Shown piece by piece: positions 52,812-60,882 of a stretch of DNA of 64,000 bases. A program made the translations under genes and the position numbers. Numbering within the stretch: the first letter of the stretch is position 1; every line of letters begins with the position of its first letter. The stretch is from Polyangia bacterium (lineage in GTDB: Bacteria; Myxococcota_A; Polyangia; Polyangiales; JAUICN01), in the NCBI GenBank assembly GCA_030427835.1, contig JAUICN010000002.1, forward strand, positions 310,001 through 374,000. Direction: 5' to 3'. The notes beneath the pieces are model-generated. The model saw nothing but the letters and a program-made list of their open reading frames with translations, was not told the origin of the DNA and searched no databases.

Positions 52812-53420
52812 CTATTGAAGGTGTTCCACGATCTGACGGTGAACTTCATGGACCTGTCGTTCCGTTTCCTGGGGTGAAGTGTCCGTGTGGATGACGTGAT
52901 CCGCCAGGGCAATTCTTTCATCGTTTGTGATTTGAGCGTTTAGCCGGGCTTCGATTTCCTGGGTGCTTAGTTGATTGCGTGCCGCAAGGCGGGCGCGTTG
53001 GATCTCTTCTGGGGCGGTGGTGACGATGAGGCCATGGAATCGATCCTGTTGTTGGGTTTCCACAAGTAGGGCGGCCTCATACAGTACGTATGGGTTGTGC
53101 TTGGTCAGTTCATTGCATTGTCGGGCACTTTCCATGGCAATGCGAGGGTGCATGATCTGGTTTAGGTCGGTTCTTGCTTTGGGATCCCCAAACACAATGT
53201 CCGCAAGGGCGGTGCGGTTTAGGGTGCCGTCTGGCAGGAGAACTCTGGGCCCGAATTTCGCCACGACTTCCTTAAGGCCTGGTGTGCCCGGGGCGACGAC
53301 TTCCCGTGCGACCCTGTCGGCGTCGACGCAGGGCACCCCCAACTGGGAGAACATCTTGGCCACGGTGGATTTGCCGGTGGCAATCCCCCCTGTGAGCCCG
53401 TAGATGACGCCGTTGTTCAA
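52812..53420 (-). CDS. coaE: Dephospho-CoA kinase
   Basis: Phosphorylates dephospho-CoA to CoA. The 202-residue product has the P-loop GGIATGKST near residues 11-19, DADRVAREVV, and LVETQQQDRFHGLIVTTAPEEIQRARLAAR with the LID-type region. Length is normal. It is on the minus strand, 33 bp downstream of hom. Confidence 0.93.
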   Translation of the reverse strand: MNNGVIYGLTGGIATGKSTVAKMFSQLGVPCVDADRVAREVVAPGTPGLKEVVAKFGPRVLLPDGTLNRTALADIVFGDPKARTDLNQIMHPRIAMESARQCNELTKHNPYVLYEAALLVETQQQDRFHGLIVTTAPEEIQRARLAARNQLSTQEIEARLNAQITNDERIALADHVIHTDTSPQETERQVHEVHRQIVEHLQ

Positions 53421-53453
53421 CTTTTGATCTCGATCGTTGGAAATTTGAGGCTT

Positions 53454-54770
53454 CTACTCAGGCGAGGGTTCGATGGGGAGCCGTTTTGGCGCGTCACCCA
53501 TTCCTTCGAGTTTTTCAATTTGCACGAGAGCGCTCTGGAGCTGCCGTTCCCTGCAGGCTCGGGTGATGATGATCACGGTGATGTTTCCGGCTTGCGCATT
53601 CTCGCGCTGGTAAAGTTGTTCGATCGACACTTCATAGTGGCCCAGTGCCTGGGCAATCTGGGCGAGAATTCCGGGTTTGTCTTCCACGTGCATTCTTAGA
53701 AAATACTTGGAGTGATGATTCTCTAGGCCTTGAATTCGAACGGCATTGAGGTGTTCTTGATCCACGGACCAGGGGGCCACACGCCGGGGCTTGCCCCGAA
53801 GGAGGCTACGTGAGGTATCGATGATGTCACTGACGATGCTGGAGGCTGTGGGGGCGCCGCCTGCACCTTCCCCTGAGATGAATATGGGGCCCGTGACGGC
53901 TCCCTGGATTTGCACCGCATTGAGCACACCAGGAACCTCAGCCAAGGGGTGGTTTAGAGGGATCATGGTGGGCTGCACACGCAGGCTTAGCGCCCCGGAC
54001 GCACCCCGATCGGCGCAGGCCAACAGCTTGATGTGGTACCCCATTCGATGGCCGAGCTCAATGTCCTCGAGTGTGATGTCCTCGATGCCCTCGGTGGGGA
54101 TCTGGTCTGTGCTCACCAGGGTTTTGTAGGCCAGGGTGGATAGGATGGTGAGTTTATGATTGGCGTCTCCACCGTTGACGTCCAGGGCGGGATCGGCTTC
54201 CGCGTAGCCACGTTTTTGGGCGTCTTTCAATGCCCTATCAAAATCCCAACCCTGGCTTTCCATCTGGGTGAGAATGTAGTTGCTTGTGCCGTTGACGATG
54301 CCGCGAATGGACTCGAACTCGTCTGAGGCGAGGTTTTCTCGGATCATACGGAGAATGGGGATACCGCCACAGACCGCGGCTTCAAACATGAGGTCCACGT
54401 CCTGTTCCTGGGCTGAGGCCACCAGTTCGTGCCCATGTTCCGCGATGAGCGCCTTGTTTGCAGTGACTACATGTTTGTGTTGTTGAATGGCCGACTGTAC
54501 GAAGCCCCGCGCAGGATCAATACCGCCCATGACTTCCACCACAATGTCGATGTCGGGATCCGTGAGTACCTTTTGGGGGTCGTTGGAGAGTTGGCTTGGG
54601 CTAATCCCGTTTCGCGTCTTGCGAGGGTTCTTTACTGCGATGTGTTTGATGGCCAGGGGCGCGCCAATTCGGTGATGAATGGTTTCCCGATGGTTGGCGA
54701 GTAGGTCCACCACGCCCTGGCCCACGACTCCACACCCAATCATTCCAATTTGGATTTCTCCACCGTTCAT
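53454..54770 (-). CDS. hom: Homoserine dehydrogenase
   Basis: Reduces aspartate-semialdehyde to homoserine on the way to Thr, Met and Ile. The 438-residue protein has IGMIGCGVVGQGVVDLL at the cofactor site, VTANKALIAEHG, GIVNGTSNYILTQM and GYAEADPALDVNGGDANHKLTILS, and a C-terminal ACT domain (HHSKYFLRMHVEDKPGILAQIAQALGHYEVSIEQLYQ) for feedback control. It is monofunctional, with no aspartate kinase domain. coaE lies downstream in the same direction. Confidence 0.95.
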   Translation of the reverse strand: MNGGEIQIGMIGCGVVGQGVVDLLANHRETIHHRIGAPLAIKHIAVKNPRKTRNGISPSQLSNDPQKVLTDPDIDIVVEVMGGIDPARGFVQSAIQQHKHVVTANKALIAEHGHELVASAQEQDVDLMFEAAVCGGIPILRMIRENLASDEFESIRGIVNGTSNYILTQMESQGWDFDRALKDAQKRGYAEADPALDVNGGDANHKLTILSTLAYKTLVSTDQIPTEGIEDITLEDIELGHRMGYHIKLLACADRGASGALSLRVQPTMIPLNHPLAEVPGVLNAVQIQGAVTGPIFISGEGAGGAPTASSIVSDIIDTSRSLLRGKPRRVAPWSVDQEHLNAVRIQGLENHHSKYFLRMHVEDKPGILAQIAQALGHYEVSIEQLYQRENAQAGNITVIIITRACRERQLQSALVQIEKLEGMGDAPKRLPIEPSPE

Positions 54771-54803
54771 GGGTCGTGTTTAGCACACCTGGTCCAGAGG
54801 CGT

Positions 54804-56120
54804 CTAAAGCAGGGAAACCACCCAGGTGGCGCCGGTCCAGCTTCCTATGGCGGACCCGATGGTGACCAATACTGCAACTACCAATACGCGGGTGAAGGGG
54901 TTTTTGTACATGCCTCGGAGGGTTTTGGAGTCCTCCTTGACCCGTTTGCAGTCGCCCACCGTGGGTTTACGTAGCCATGCTTCCACCAGGCCCGCCACGA
55001 TGCCGGCGCCGATGGTGGGGTTCAGGGACGTAATCGGTGAGGCCACAAAGGAGGTCACCACCGTGAGAAACTTTGCCCGGCCAAGAATGGCAAAAAGGGT
55101 GGCAAAAATGGAGTTGGGAAGGACCCATGCGTAGAGCATTTGGGTAAGCCCCTCGCCTGAGTGTTTGCTGTAGCCGAAATAGAATGCCCCAAGTACAGCA
55201 ATTGGAATCAGCCAGGGGAGTACGCGCCCCAATAGGGAAGGGGGCGGCACAACGTTGAGCTTGTCTCGGTCCACAGGAAGTTCTGCGTTGGCGATCATTC
55301 CCGGTACGTGACCTGCACCGACGACGGTTACGATTTTCGTGCCCGGAGCCTCGCGGGTCATGGAAATCAGGTATTGATCCCGTTCATCGATCAGCGGGCG
55401 TTTTGCGGCGGGAAGTTGCGTTGCAAACTCCTGCATCGCTTCGGCCAGTTGGTCCTTTTTCTTGAGGTCTTCAATTTTTTCTTCGGTGAGTTCCTCTGGA
55501 GACGCAAAGGCGCTTCCGGAAAGGCCACCAAGGACCCGTATTTGATCCCAAAGGGACATGGATCGCCATGTTCGCTTGAGAGTGATTTGAATGTCCCGGT
55601 CGGCAAGCGTTAGGGCTGCTCCATGTTGTTTTGCTGCTTCGATGGCGGCGAGCATTTCGGCCCCGGGTTTGACGCCCAGTTTTTCGCCCACACGCCGTTG
55701 GTAACTGGAGAGCAGGAGGTTGCTTAGTAGCAGTAGGGTTTTGCCCTCCTTGATGATCTGAAAGATGTCGATCTTTTCCCACTGTTGTTCGTCGATGAGG
55801 GCTTGCTTGCGCCCAGCGTCCAGTTCCACACACACGGTATCAGGCTGCACTTCGGCTATCACCTGGCGAACTTCCTCGACGCTCTGTTTTGAGACGTGCG
55901 CGGTACCCACGATCCAGATGTGCTTGTCACCGATTTGTAGTTCTGTGACGGATTCCCGTCGTAACGCTGGGGCGCCTGATGCTGTGGCGTTCGATGCTGG
56001 GGCGTCCGATGCGGGGGCGTCCGATGCGGGGGCGTCCGATGCTGTGGCGTTGGGCGTTGAGCGGCTTTCGGCCGCGCTTGTGCCTATTGGGTTGGCGTCG
56101 GTTGGGTTGGTGTCGTTCAT
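54804..56120 (-). CDS. TraB/PrgY family membrane protein
   Basis: A 438-residue protein. The TraB domain (55-290) begins WIVGTAHVSKQSVEEV, with ELDAGRKQALI, and IVTVVGAGHVPGM, which are the conserved TraB His/Glu motifs. Three or four membrane segments close the protein (VLPWLIPIAVLGAFYFGYS, FATLFAILG, VLVVAVLVTIGSAIG). The N-terminal 55 residues are an Ala/Ser/Asp/Thr linker built from 15-bp repeats. The family includes the enterococcal PrgY pheromone shutdown protein, but the bacterial role is unclear. 33 bp upstream of hom on the same strand. Confidence 0.88.
   Translation of the reverse strand: MNDTNPTDANPIGTSAAESRSTPNATASDAPASDAPASDAPASNATASGAPALRRESVTELQIGDKHIWIVGTAHVSKQSVEEVRQVIAEVQPDTVCVELDAGRKQALIDEQQWEKIDIFQIIKEGKTLLLLSNLLLSSYQRRVGEKLGVKPGAEMLAAIEAAKQHGAALTLADRDIQITLKRTWRSMSLWDQIRVLGGLSGSAFASPEELTEEKIEDLKKKDQLAEAMQEFATQLPAAKRPLIDERDQYLISMTREAPGTKIVTVVGAGHVPGMIANAELPVDRDKLNVVPPPSLLGRVLPWLIPIAVLGAFYFGYSKHSGEGLTQMLYAWVLPNSIFATLFAILGRAKFLTVVTSFVASPITSLNPTIGAGIVAGLVEAWLRKPTVGDCKRVKEDSKTLRGMYKNPFTRVLVVAVLVTIGSAIGSWTGATWVVSLL
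55966..56055. repeat. Six tandem 15-bp repeats in the TraB-family gene
   Basis: Six 15-bp units (consensus GCGGGGGCGTCCGAT), with two perfect neighbouring copies at 56011-56040, encode Ala-Pro-Ala-Ser-Asp and related pentapeptides near the N terminus. Confidence 0.9.
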
Positions 56121-56185
56121 CTAGGGGTTTGTTTAGCAGTTGGGCCGGGTTGACGCTTGGGTTAGGGGCGGGAACAGTGGTTTCC

Positions 56186-56488
56186 ATGGGTTCGCAGGTT
56201 TCGGTGGTGGTTGGGGTAGGCACCCGGTTTCAGGGGAATATGCTTTGTGTTGGGGTTTGTCGGATCGATGGTCAGTTTACGGGAACGATCACCGGCGAGG
56301 GAACGTTGGTGATAGGCCCGGCGGCCATGGTCGACGCGAGTGTTCATGTGGACGATGTCCTGGTGTTGGGCGGCACCGTGCAGGGGCAAGTGCGGGCCAA
56401 CAACGGCATTGAGGTGCACCCGGGTGCAAACGTGGTGGCGGAACTCCATGCGCCAGGGATTTGGCAGCTCGATAAGCCTGGGCAGTAG
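56186..56488 (+). CDS. Bactofilin
   Basis: A 100-residue bactofilin (DUF583) protein. The sequence is a run of short beta turns of the right-handed helix type (FQGNMLCVGVCRIDGQFTGTITGEGTLVIGPAAMVDASVHVDDVLVLGGTVQGQVRANNGIEVHPGANV, read as successive hexads). It polymerises without nucleotide and can scaffold envelope or polar complexes. I prefer ATG 56186; the long upstream frame is the mirror of the TraB repeats. It is convergent with the pseudoprotease cluster, 4 bp away. Confidence 0.85.
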   Translation: MGSQVSVVVGVGTRFQGNMLCVGVCRIDGQFTGTITGEGTLVIGPAAMVDASVHVDDVLVLGGTVQGQVRANNGIEVHPGANVVAELHAPGIWQLDKPGQ

Positions 56489-56492
56489 CGGT

Positions 56493-58250
56493 TTAGCGGT
56501 TCACCAGGATGGCGTTTTTCACGTCGTTCCAGGTGTGGTCCGAGGGGCGGGAGGCTTCTCCCAGATCGAACTGAATTTTTTTGATGAGGTGATCCACGGA
56601 CTCGACCTCGTCGTTGTGGTGGCAGTTGCAGTTTAGATACCTGATATCTGAGGTTGCTACGCCGTGTTCCTTGCACGGCGGCATGTAGCTTGGGCACTGT
56701 GGAATTAGGGTTCGGGTTTCCATGGGGCGGCCCGCGAACCAGGAGGATGGATTTTTGGGTTCGTGATTGGGTGGGTAGTTGAGTTGAGGGGAATCAAGAT
56801 GGAACTCCCTGCCTGGGATACCGTTGTCGATGGGGTTTTGGGCGATCCATTCGTATCGGAACGGCAGTGACGTGTCCGAGTCGGTGACGATGATCGTGCG
56901 TTGACCTACGATGCGGGTGCGATTGTTTTCTACCCGACAATGGATGGATTCAACACCGGTTACCAAAACCTGAAGCCCGCCGATTTTGAACTCCTGGTCA
57001 CCCTCCATCCCTTGGGCGGAAGGGCAGGTGACCCGCAGCAAATCGGGGGATGTTCGATATCGTTCCGCTTCCCTGCGTGCGCAAAGAAAAAAATCTTTTG
57101 CATTTTGAATGGGTGCAATGGCGATCTGAAATAGCTCCGCCCAAGCTTTGTTTTTGATAGGTTTTGCGTTGGTGACAACTCCGATGAGCGTTTCTTGGGA
57201 GTCCTTTTCAAGTAGGTATCCACTGCCTATCTGTTCTGGGGTGATTTTTTGACCGCTGGTTAGGATCAGGGCCTCTTCCGTGGTGAAGTCGTAGTTGGGG
57301 AACCACACGACAGGAAAACCTTCGTGATTGTTTCCCATACTCACCATTTGCAAGCGTGTTGTTCCAAGCGTGCTTTCCGGGAGGGAAATTTGGGCAGTCG
57401 GTGCTGCGGATCCACTTTCGTTTTCCGCAAGAACGAGAGCGATATGGGGAGTAGCGTTTGCAGCCTGACGGTGGGTGATCACGAGGTTTGGTTGAATGAG
57501 GCGGCCACTTCCGAACTGTCCTGTTCCTAGCTCGAAATCGATGTCGTCTACGCAGCTTGCAGCGGTGATAATTGCGGTCCCGTAGGGTGGGATGGGATCG
57601 ATTTCTGTCGCGGAACAGGTGAGTTCACCCATGTGGTCTGCTTTGGTGCCCGGGTAGGTTTTCAGAATATAGGCGCTGGGAAACTGCTCCGCCGCTTGCT
57701 TGATGCTTGAGTGGCTCTGGGTTTGCAGCATGCGGAATATGATGCTTGCTCGTTGGACGACTTCCCGGGGCAAGGTTTCAACGGTGACTCCCGATTCCAT
57801 GAATGTATTGAGGGTATCTGCAATGCGTTTTGTGGTGACCCACAGTGCTTCGGGCTCATCCATGTGAATGTCCTCGCAGGCCTCTGGCGGAATCTTTCCG
57901 GCCTTGTCTGTTCCCACAAAGTAGCGGTTCACCCACAAGCTACGGTGTATCGTGATGGGAAAGACGGATTGTACGGGGTAGTCTTTTTTCTGGTACTGAA
58001 GCGTGATCGTAAGCCGCTGAATGATACGATGCTCGTTGTAACAACCCAGGTGCCGAGTGAGCGTGGGCATGGGTGGATTGGAGAGGCTCCACCCGCCACC
58101 CAAGTCAATGGGTGTATGGGGCAATAGGCCCCCTTGAATGCCCTTCTGTTCAGCAGATGTTTTGGATATTCCAGGGGTGCACGCGCCGATCTGCAGTGCC
58201 CAGCATAGGTGCAGCAGTGCGGTAAGGCACCTGATCTTGGGAGTGGTCAT
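56493..58250 (-). CDS. Exported lipoprotein with degenerate trypsin-like domain (paralogue 1)
   Basis: A 585-residue protein with a lipobox-like signal peptide end ALQIGAC (Cys24). The N-terminal region (45-210) shares PIDLGGGWSLSN and IPPEACE with the next gene. Residues 210-385 resemble a trypsin fold: TCSATEI, ITAASCVDD in place of TAAHCV, HRQAANATPHIALVL in place of the HPxY..DIAL strand, and EQIGSGYLL in place of GDSGGPL. The three catalytic positions read Ser232, His269 and Ile341. It ends with an unrecognised Cys-containing tail. Last gene of a minus-strand cluster of three paralogues, 5 bp after the second. Confidence 0.72.
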   Translation of the reverse strand: MTTPKIRCLTALLHLCWALQIGACTPGISKTSAEQKGIQGGLLPHTPIDLGGGWSLSNPPMPTLTRHLGCYNEHRIIQRLTITLQYQKKDYPVQSVFPITIHRSLWVNRYFVGTDKAGKIPPEACEDIHMDEPEALWVTTKRIADTLNTFMESGVTVETLPREVVQRASIIFRMLQTQSHSSIKQAAEQFPSAYILKTYPGTKADHMGELTCSATEIDPIPPYGTAIITAASCVDDIDFELGTGQFGSGRLIQPNLVITHRQAANATPHIALVLAENESGSAAPTAQISLPESTLGTTRLQMVSMGNNHEGFPVVWFPNYDFTTEEALILTSGQKITPEQIGSGYLLEKDSQETLIGVVTNAKPIKNKAWAELFQIAIAPIQNAKDFFLCARREAERYRTSPDLLRVTCPSAQGMEGDQEFKIGGLQVLVTGVESIHCRVENNRTRIVGQRTIIVTDSDTSLPFRYEWIAQNPIDNGIPGREFHLDSPQLNYPPNHEPKNPSSWFAGRPMETRTLIPQCPSYMPPCKEHGVATSDIRYLNCNCHHNDEVESVDHLIKKIQFDLGEASRPSDHTWNDVKNAILVNR

Positions 58251-58255
58251 ATAGG

Positions 58256-59995
58256 CTACTGGCCGATGGGAGCAGCCTGTTGGGTTGTGGTGCGGGGTGC
58301 TGTATTGAGGTGCTTGAGGAGGGTTTGGATCTGCACGTGGTTTTCTGGATAGGTGGCGGGGCTGTTTTCTCCATGGATTTGCATCCAGATGAGCTGTGCA
58401 GCGTCCCTGGCGGCGAGTTCCAGGGTGTCGCGTTTGCAATGGCAGCTTGGGTCCCTGTGGGGGGTATGGGTGCAGGTGCCGAAGGTGCTGGGGCATTGGT
58501 GGGTGTTGCGGTGCGCGCTAGCCAGGTAGGCGGTGGCGAAGGTTGCTTCCGACGGGTCTGGGGAGGGGCCCATCTCTAGGTGGATCCGTAGGGGGGGGCC
58601 GTCGGTGCTCAATTCAATCACCCGTCGCCAGCTGTATTGGACACCGCCTGCTGCCGCCGAGTAGTGCACCTGTTCCCACGCAAAGATGTGTGCGGGCACA
58701 TCCTCGATCTCCAGCTCCACGGGTTCGTCCGGTAGGTCAAAGCGATCTCTGCGATCGTCACCCGGTAAACTTTGTTGTTTTGAGGACCCCTGGGGGCAGG
58801 TGGTTTTGTCCACCACGACGCGCCCTTCCACAGGTTGAAGTTGCTGAGCAAGCGCGTAGGCGCAGTCGATGAAATCTTCGTTTTGCTCAATGGAGACTGC
58901 GGTTGAGTGGCCCGTGCCACTGGGCCTGTCCACTTCCACTCCACTTACAATCCCATGGAGAACATATGCGCTGAGCCCCTCGAGGTCTTTTGCAAGTTTG
59001 CCTGTGGGATGGGTAAAGAGACCGCCCCCCACGTCTTCCTGTAGCAAAGTGGCGGGCCCTGTGGAGCTGTAAAACCAATGGGAGTTGTCCAAGGTGGTTT
59101 CACGTGATTCCCACCTTGCGGGGCGCCCTGTTTGGTTGCCAGACATCCCCATCACGAATGCGTTGTTTGCCGTTCGGTATTCTTCAGCGGGCGTGACATA
59201 CCCTTCGGGATCGATTGAGGTCGGTGCGAAGAAAATAGCCACGTTGTGTTGGGGGTGTGCGTAGTTGCGATGAACAATGGCCATGGTGGGTTGCACGTCG
59301 TGTTTGGTGCTGAAGAGTAGGAACTTGCTAGAGAATTGGACCGTTGGGTTGTCCACAGAAAGCACACATTCCTGGGCCGTTGTCATCAAAGGTTGCATCG
59401 GTCGATCATAGGTGGGTAGGAGTACCGCGGAACAGCGGGTACGGCGCAGGTAGGGGCGCTCCTGATCAAGCACAAAGCCCACGGGGAGTAGGGATTCTGG
59501 GGCTCGGCTTTTTACCGTGTCCCTGAACAACGCGTCCACAATGTCCAGGCTACGGTTGGTGATCTGTTCCTCCATGTTCTCTTCCAAGGAATGGTGAAGG
59601 TGGGTGTTGATTTCCCCATGTATTTTTTCGTGGGTTTCCCTTAATGTTTCTGCGTAGTTGAACGTGAAGGATTCGCATGACTCGGGTGGAAGATTGGCTG
59701 ACTGTGGTCCGTTCAGGTGTGCTCGACGCGTTGTTGAGTCGTAGTGCACTGAAAAAACGCTGACTGCATCGCGCTGTTCTGGCCCGTACAGGTAGAAGCT
59801 GTTGCTGCGAATGCGGCCACATTGGGAATGCAGGAAAAATTTGGGTTGTGAATCGTTTTGTAGTTCCCAGCCGTGGCCGAGATTGATGGGGGCGTAGGGG
59901 ACGATGTGGTGGGCGGATTTTTGCGTGGCCTGGGGTGCGCCAAGGGCGGTGCATGCCGTGCAAAGAAGAGCGAGAAGTGGCGTGACGGATCTCAT
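58256..59995 (-). CDS. Exported protein with degenerate trypsin-like domain (paralogue 2)
   Basis: A 579-residue protein with a signal peptide (MRSVTPLLALLCTACTALG). It shares APINLGHGWELQN and LPPESCE with paralogue 1. Trypsin-like landmarks: CSAVLLP, MTTAQECVLS (His to Glu209), IVHRNYAHPQHNVAIFF (Asp to Asn251), LLQEDVGGGLFTHP (Ser to Val322) and VLHGIVSG. All three triad residues are replaced. The C-terminal third has paired Cys (QCPSTFGTCTHTPHRDPSCHCKRD). ATG 59995 overlaps the stop of the upstream frame (ATGA at 59992-59995), indicating that that frame is or was translated. Confidence 0.72.
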   Translation of the reverse strand: MRSVTPLLALLCTACTALGAPQATQKSAHHIVPYAPINLGHGWELQNDSQPKFFLHSQCGRIRSNSFYLYGPEQRDAVSVFSVHYDSTTRRAHLNGPQSANLPPESCESFTFNYAETLRETHEKIHGEINTHLHHSLEENMEEQITNRSLDIVDALFRDTVKSRAPESLLPVGFVLDQERPYLRRTRCSAVLLPTYDRPMQPLMTTAQECVLSVDNPTVQFSSKFLLFSTKHDVQPTMAIVHRNYAHPQHNVAIFFAPTSIDPEGYVTPAEEYRTANNAFVMGMSGNQTGRPARWESRETTLDNSHWFYSSTGPATLLQEDVGGGLFTHPTGKLAKDLEGLSAYVLHGIVSGVEVDRPSGTGHSTAVSIEQNEDFIDCAYALAQQLQPVEGRVVVDKTTCPQGSSKQQSLPGDDRRDRFDLPDEPVELEIEDVPAHIFAWEQVHYSAAAGGVQYSWRRVIELSTDGPPLRIHLEMGPSPDPSEATFATAYLASAHRNTHQCPSTFGTCTHTPHRDPSCHCKRDTLELAARDAAQLIWMQIHGENSPATYPENHVQIQTLLKHLNTAPRTTTQQAAPIGQ

Positions 59996-60861
59996 CGATT
60001 TTTCCTCACGGGCTTTTCTGCCAGCAATTGTTCTAGGAAGTGTTCGGGCTGGTCGTCGACCGGGTTGCAATCGGTGAGGCGCGCTCTCATGTGCTTTGCA
60101 ATATCGAGTACGGCCGAGGCTACGCTTGGCCTTCGAATACGGCAGGTAAGAATGTTGGCGTTGGAGTTAGGCACAGGCGATGAACTTGAGGTAACGGTGG
60201 ATGGGGTAGACTTCTACCTTGGAGTGCGGCACTCGCGGTTGTTTGGATTGGTACACAGATCGTCCTACGCCATGCAGCGTTTGAAACCTATCGGATCGGG
60301 GTTGTTGGCGAGGATGGCTCCACCACGATCTTCACGGGTTAGGGCTGGGGGAGCCAAGAACTTCCATGGGTTACTGCGCTCTTGGGGTTTTTCTGGGAAC
60401 GGCCTCCAGGTACTCGGTGACAGGATGTTTGTTCTGCCGCTGCCCACGCCGAAGAATCTGTCTTGCACCTGGGGATTCGGAAAACGTTGTGCGAGTAAAA
60501 AGTAATCTTTCTGCTGTGGCCCGTTGGACGGACTGGGTGCAGAAGTATCCTCAGGAGAAAAAATTCCTGCTAGCTGTTCCCGGGTGTGAAAGACCGCGAG
60601 TTTTGGTGCGACAGAGTGGGGCCGTGATCCCCGGTGTTGGAGGGCTATGGATTGGGCATCCGTGCTCAGGCACAGTTTGTTGGTCAGGGCCACTTGGTTG
60701 CGGTGTTCCTCGAACCCCGTGTCTTTGAGGTCCTGAAGAGCCCCAGGAATCGCTGTGCAGGACAGTAGAGCCGTGCACGGAAGCAGGGCCGCCAGGGCTG
60801 CCCAGGGGGTGGGAATGAATTTCTGTGATTCAGGGCGGCGGGGCACAACATGAGGCAGCAC
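59992..60861 (-). pseudogene. Frame-disrupted third paralogue of the trypsin-like cluster
   Basis: The 5' part (60265-60861, 198 codons) is a shortened paralogue: signal peptide with lipobox LLSC, VALTNKLCLSTD (TAAHC equivalent), KLAVFHTREQLAGIFSPED, and LTREDRGGAIL in place of GDSGGPL. It hits TAG at 60265-60267. The similarity to paralogue 2 then continues one frame over (LHGVGRSVYQSKQPRV from 60277), and returns to the first frame, which ends at TGA 59992 and overlaps the next ATG. In-frame stops also occur at 60214-60216. Two compensating indels, or sequencing errors, explain this best. All triad positions are already degenerate. Confidence 0.55.
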
Positions 60862-60882
60862 AGCAATCTTGGTGCCAGGGGA

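Noticed and set aside
57711-58127. 138-codon plus-strand open frame inside paralogue 1
   Set aside because: Composition and lack of motifs mark it as a shadow of the minus-strand lipoprotein gene.
59873-60505. 210-codon plus-strand open frame over the disrupted paralogue
   Set aside because: No domain or ribosome binding site; the minus-strand frames show homology to the adjacent paralogue and a start/stop overlap.
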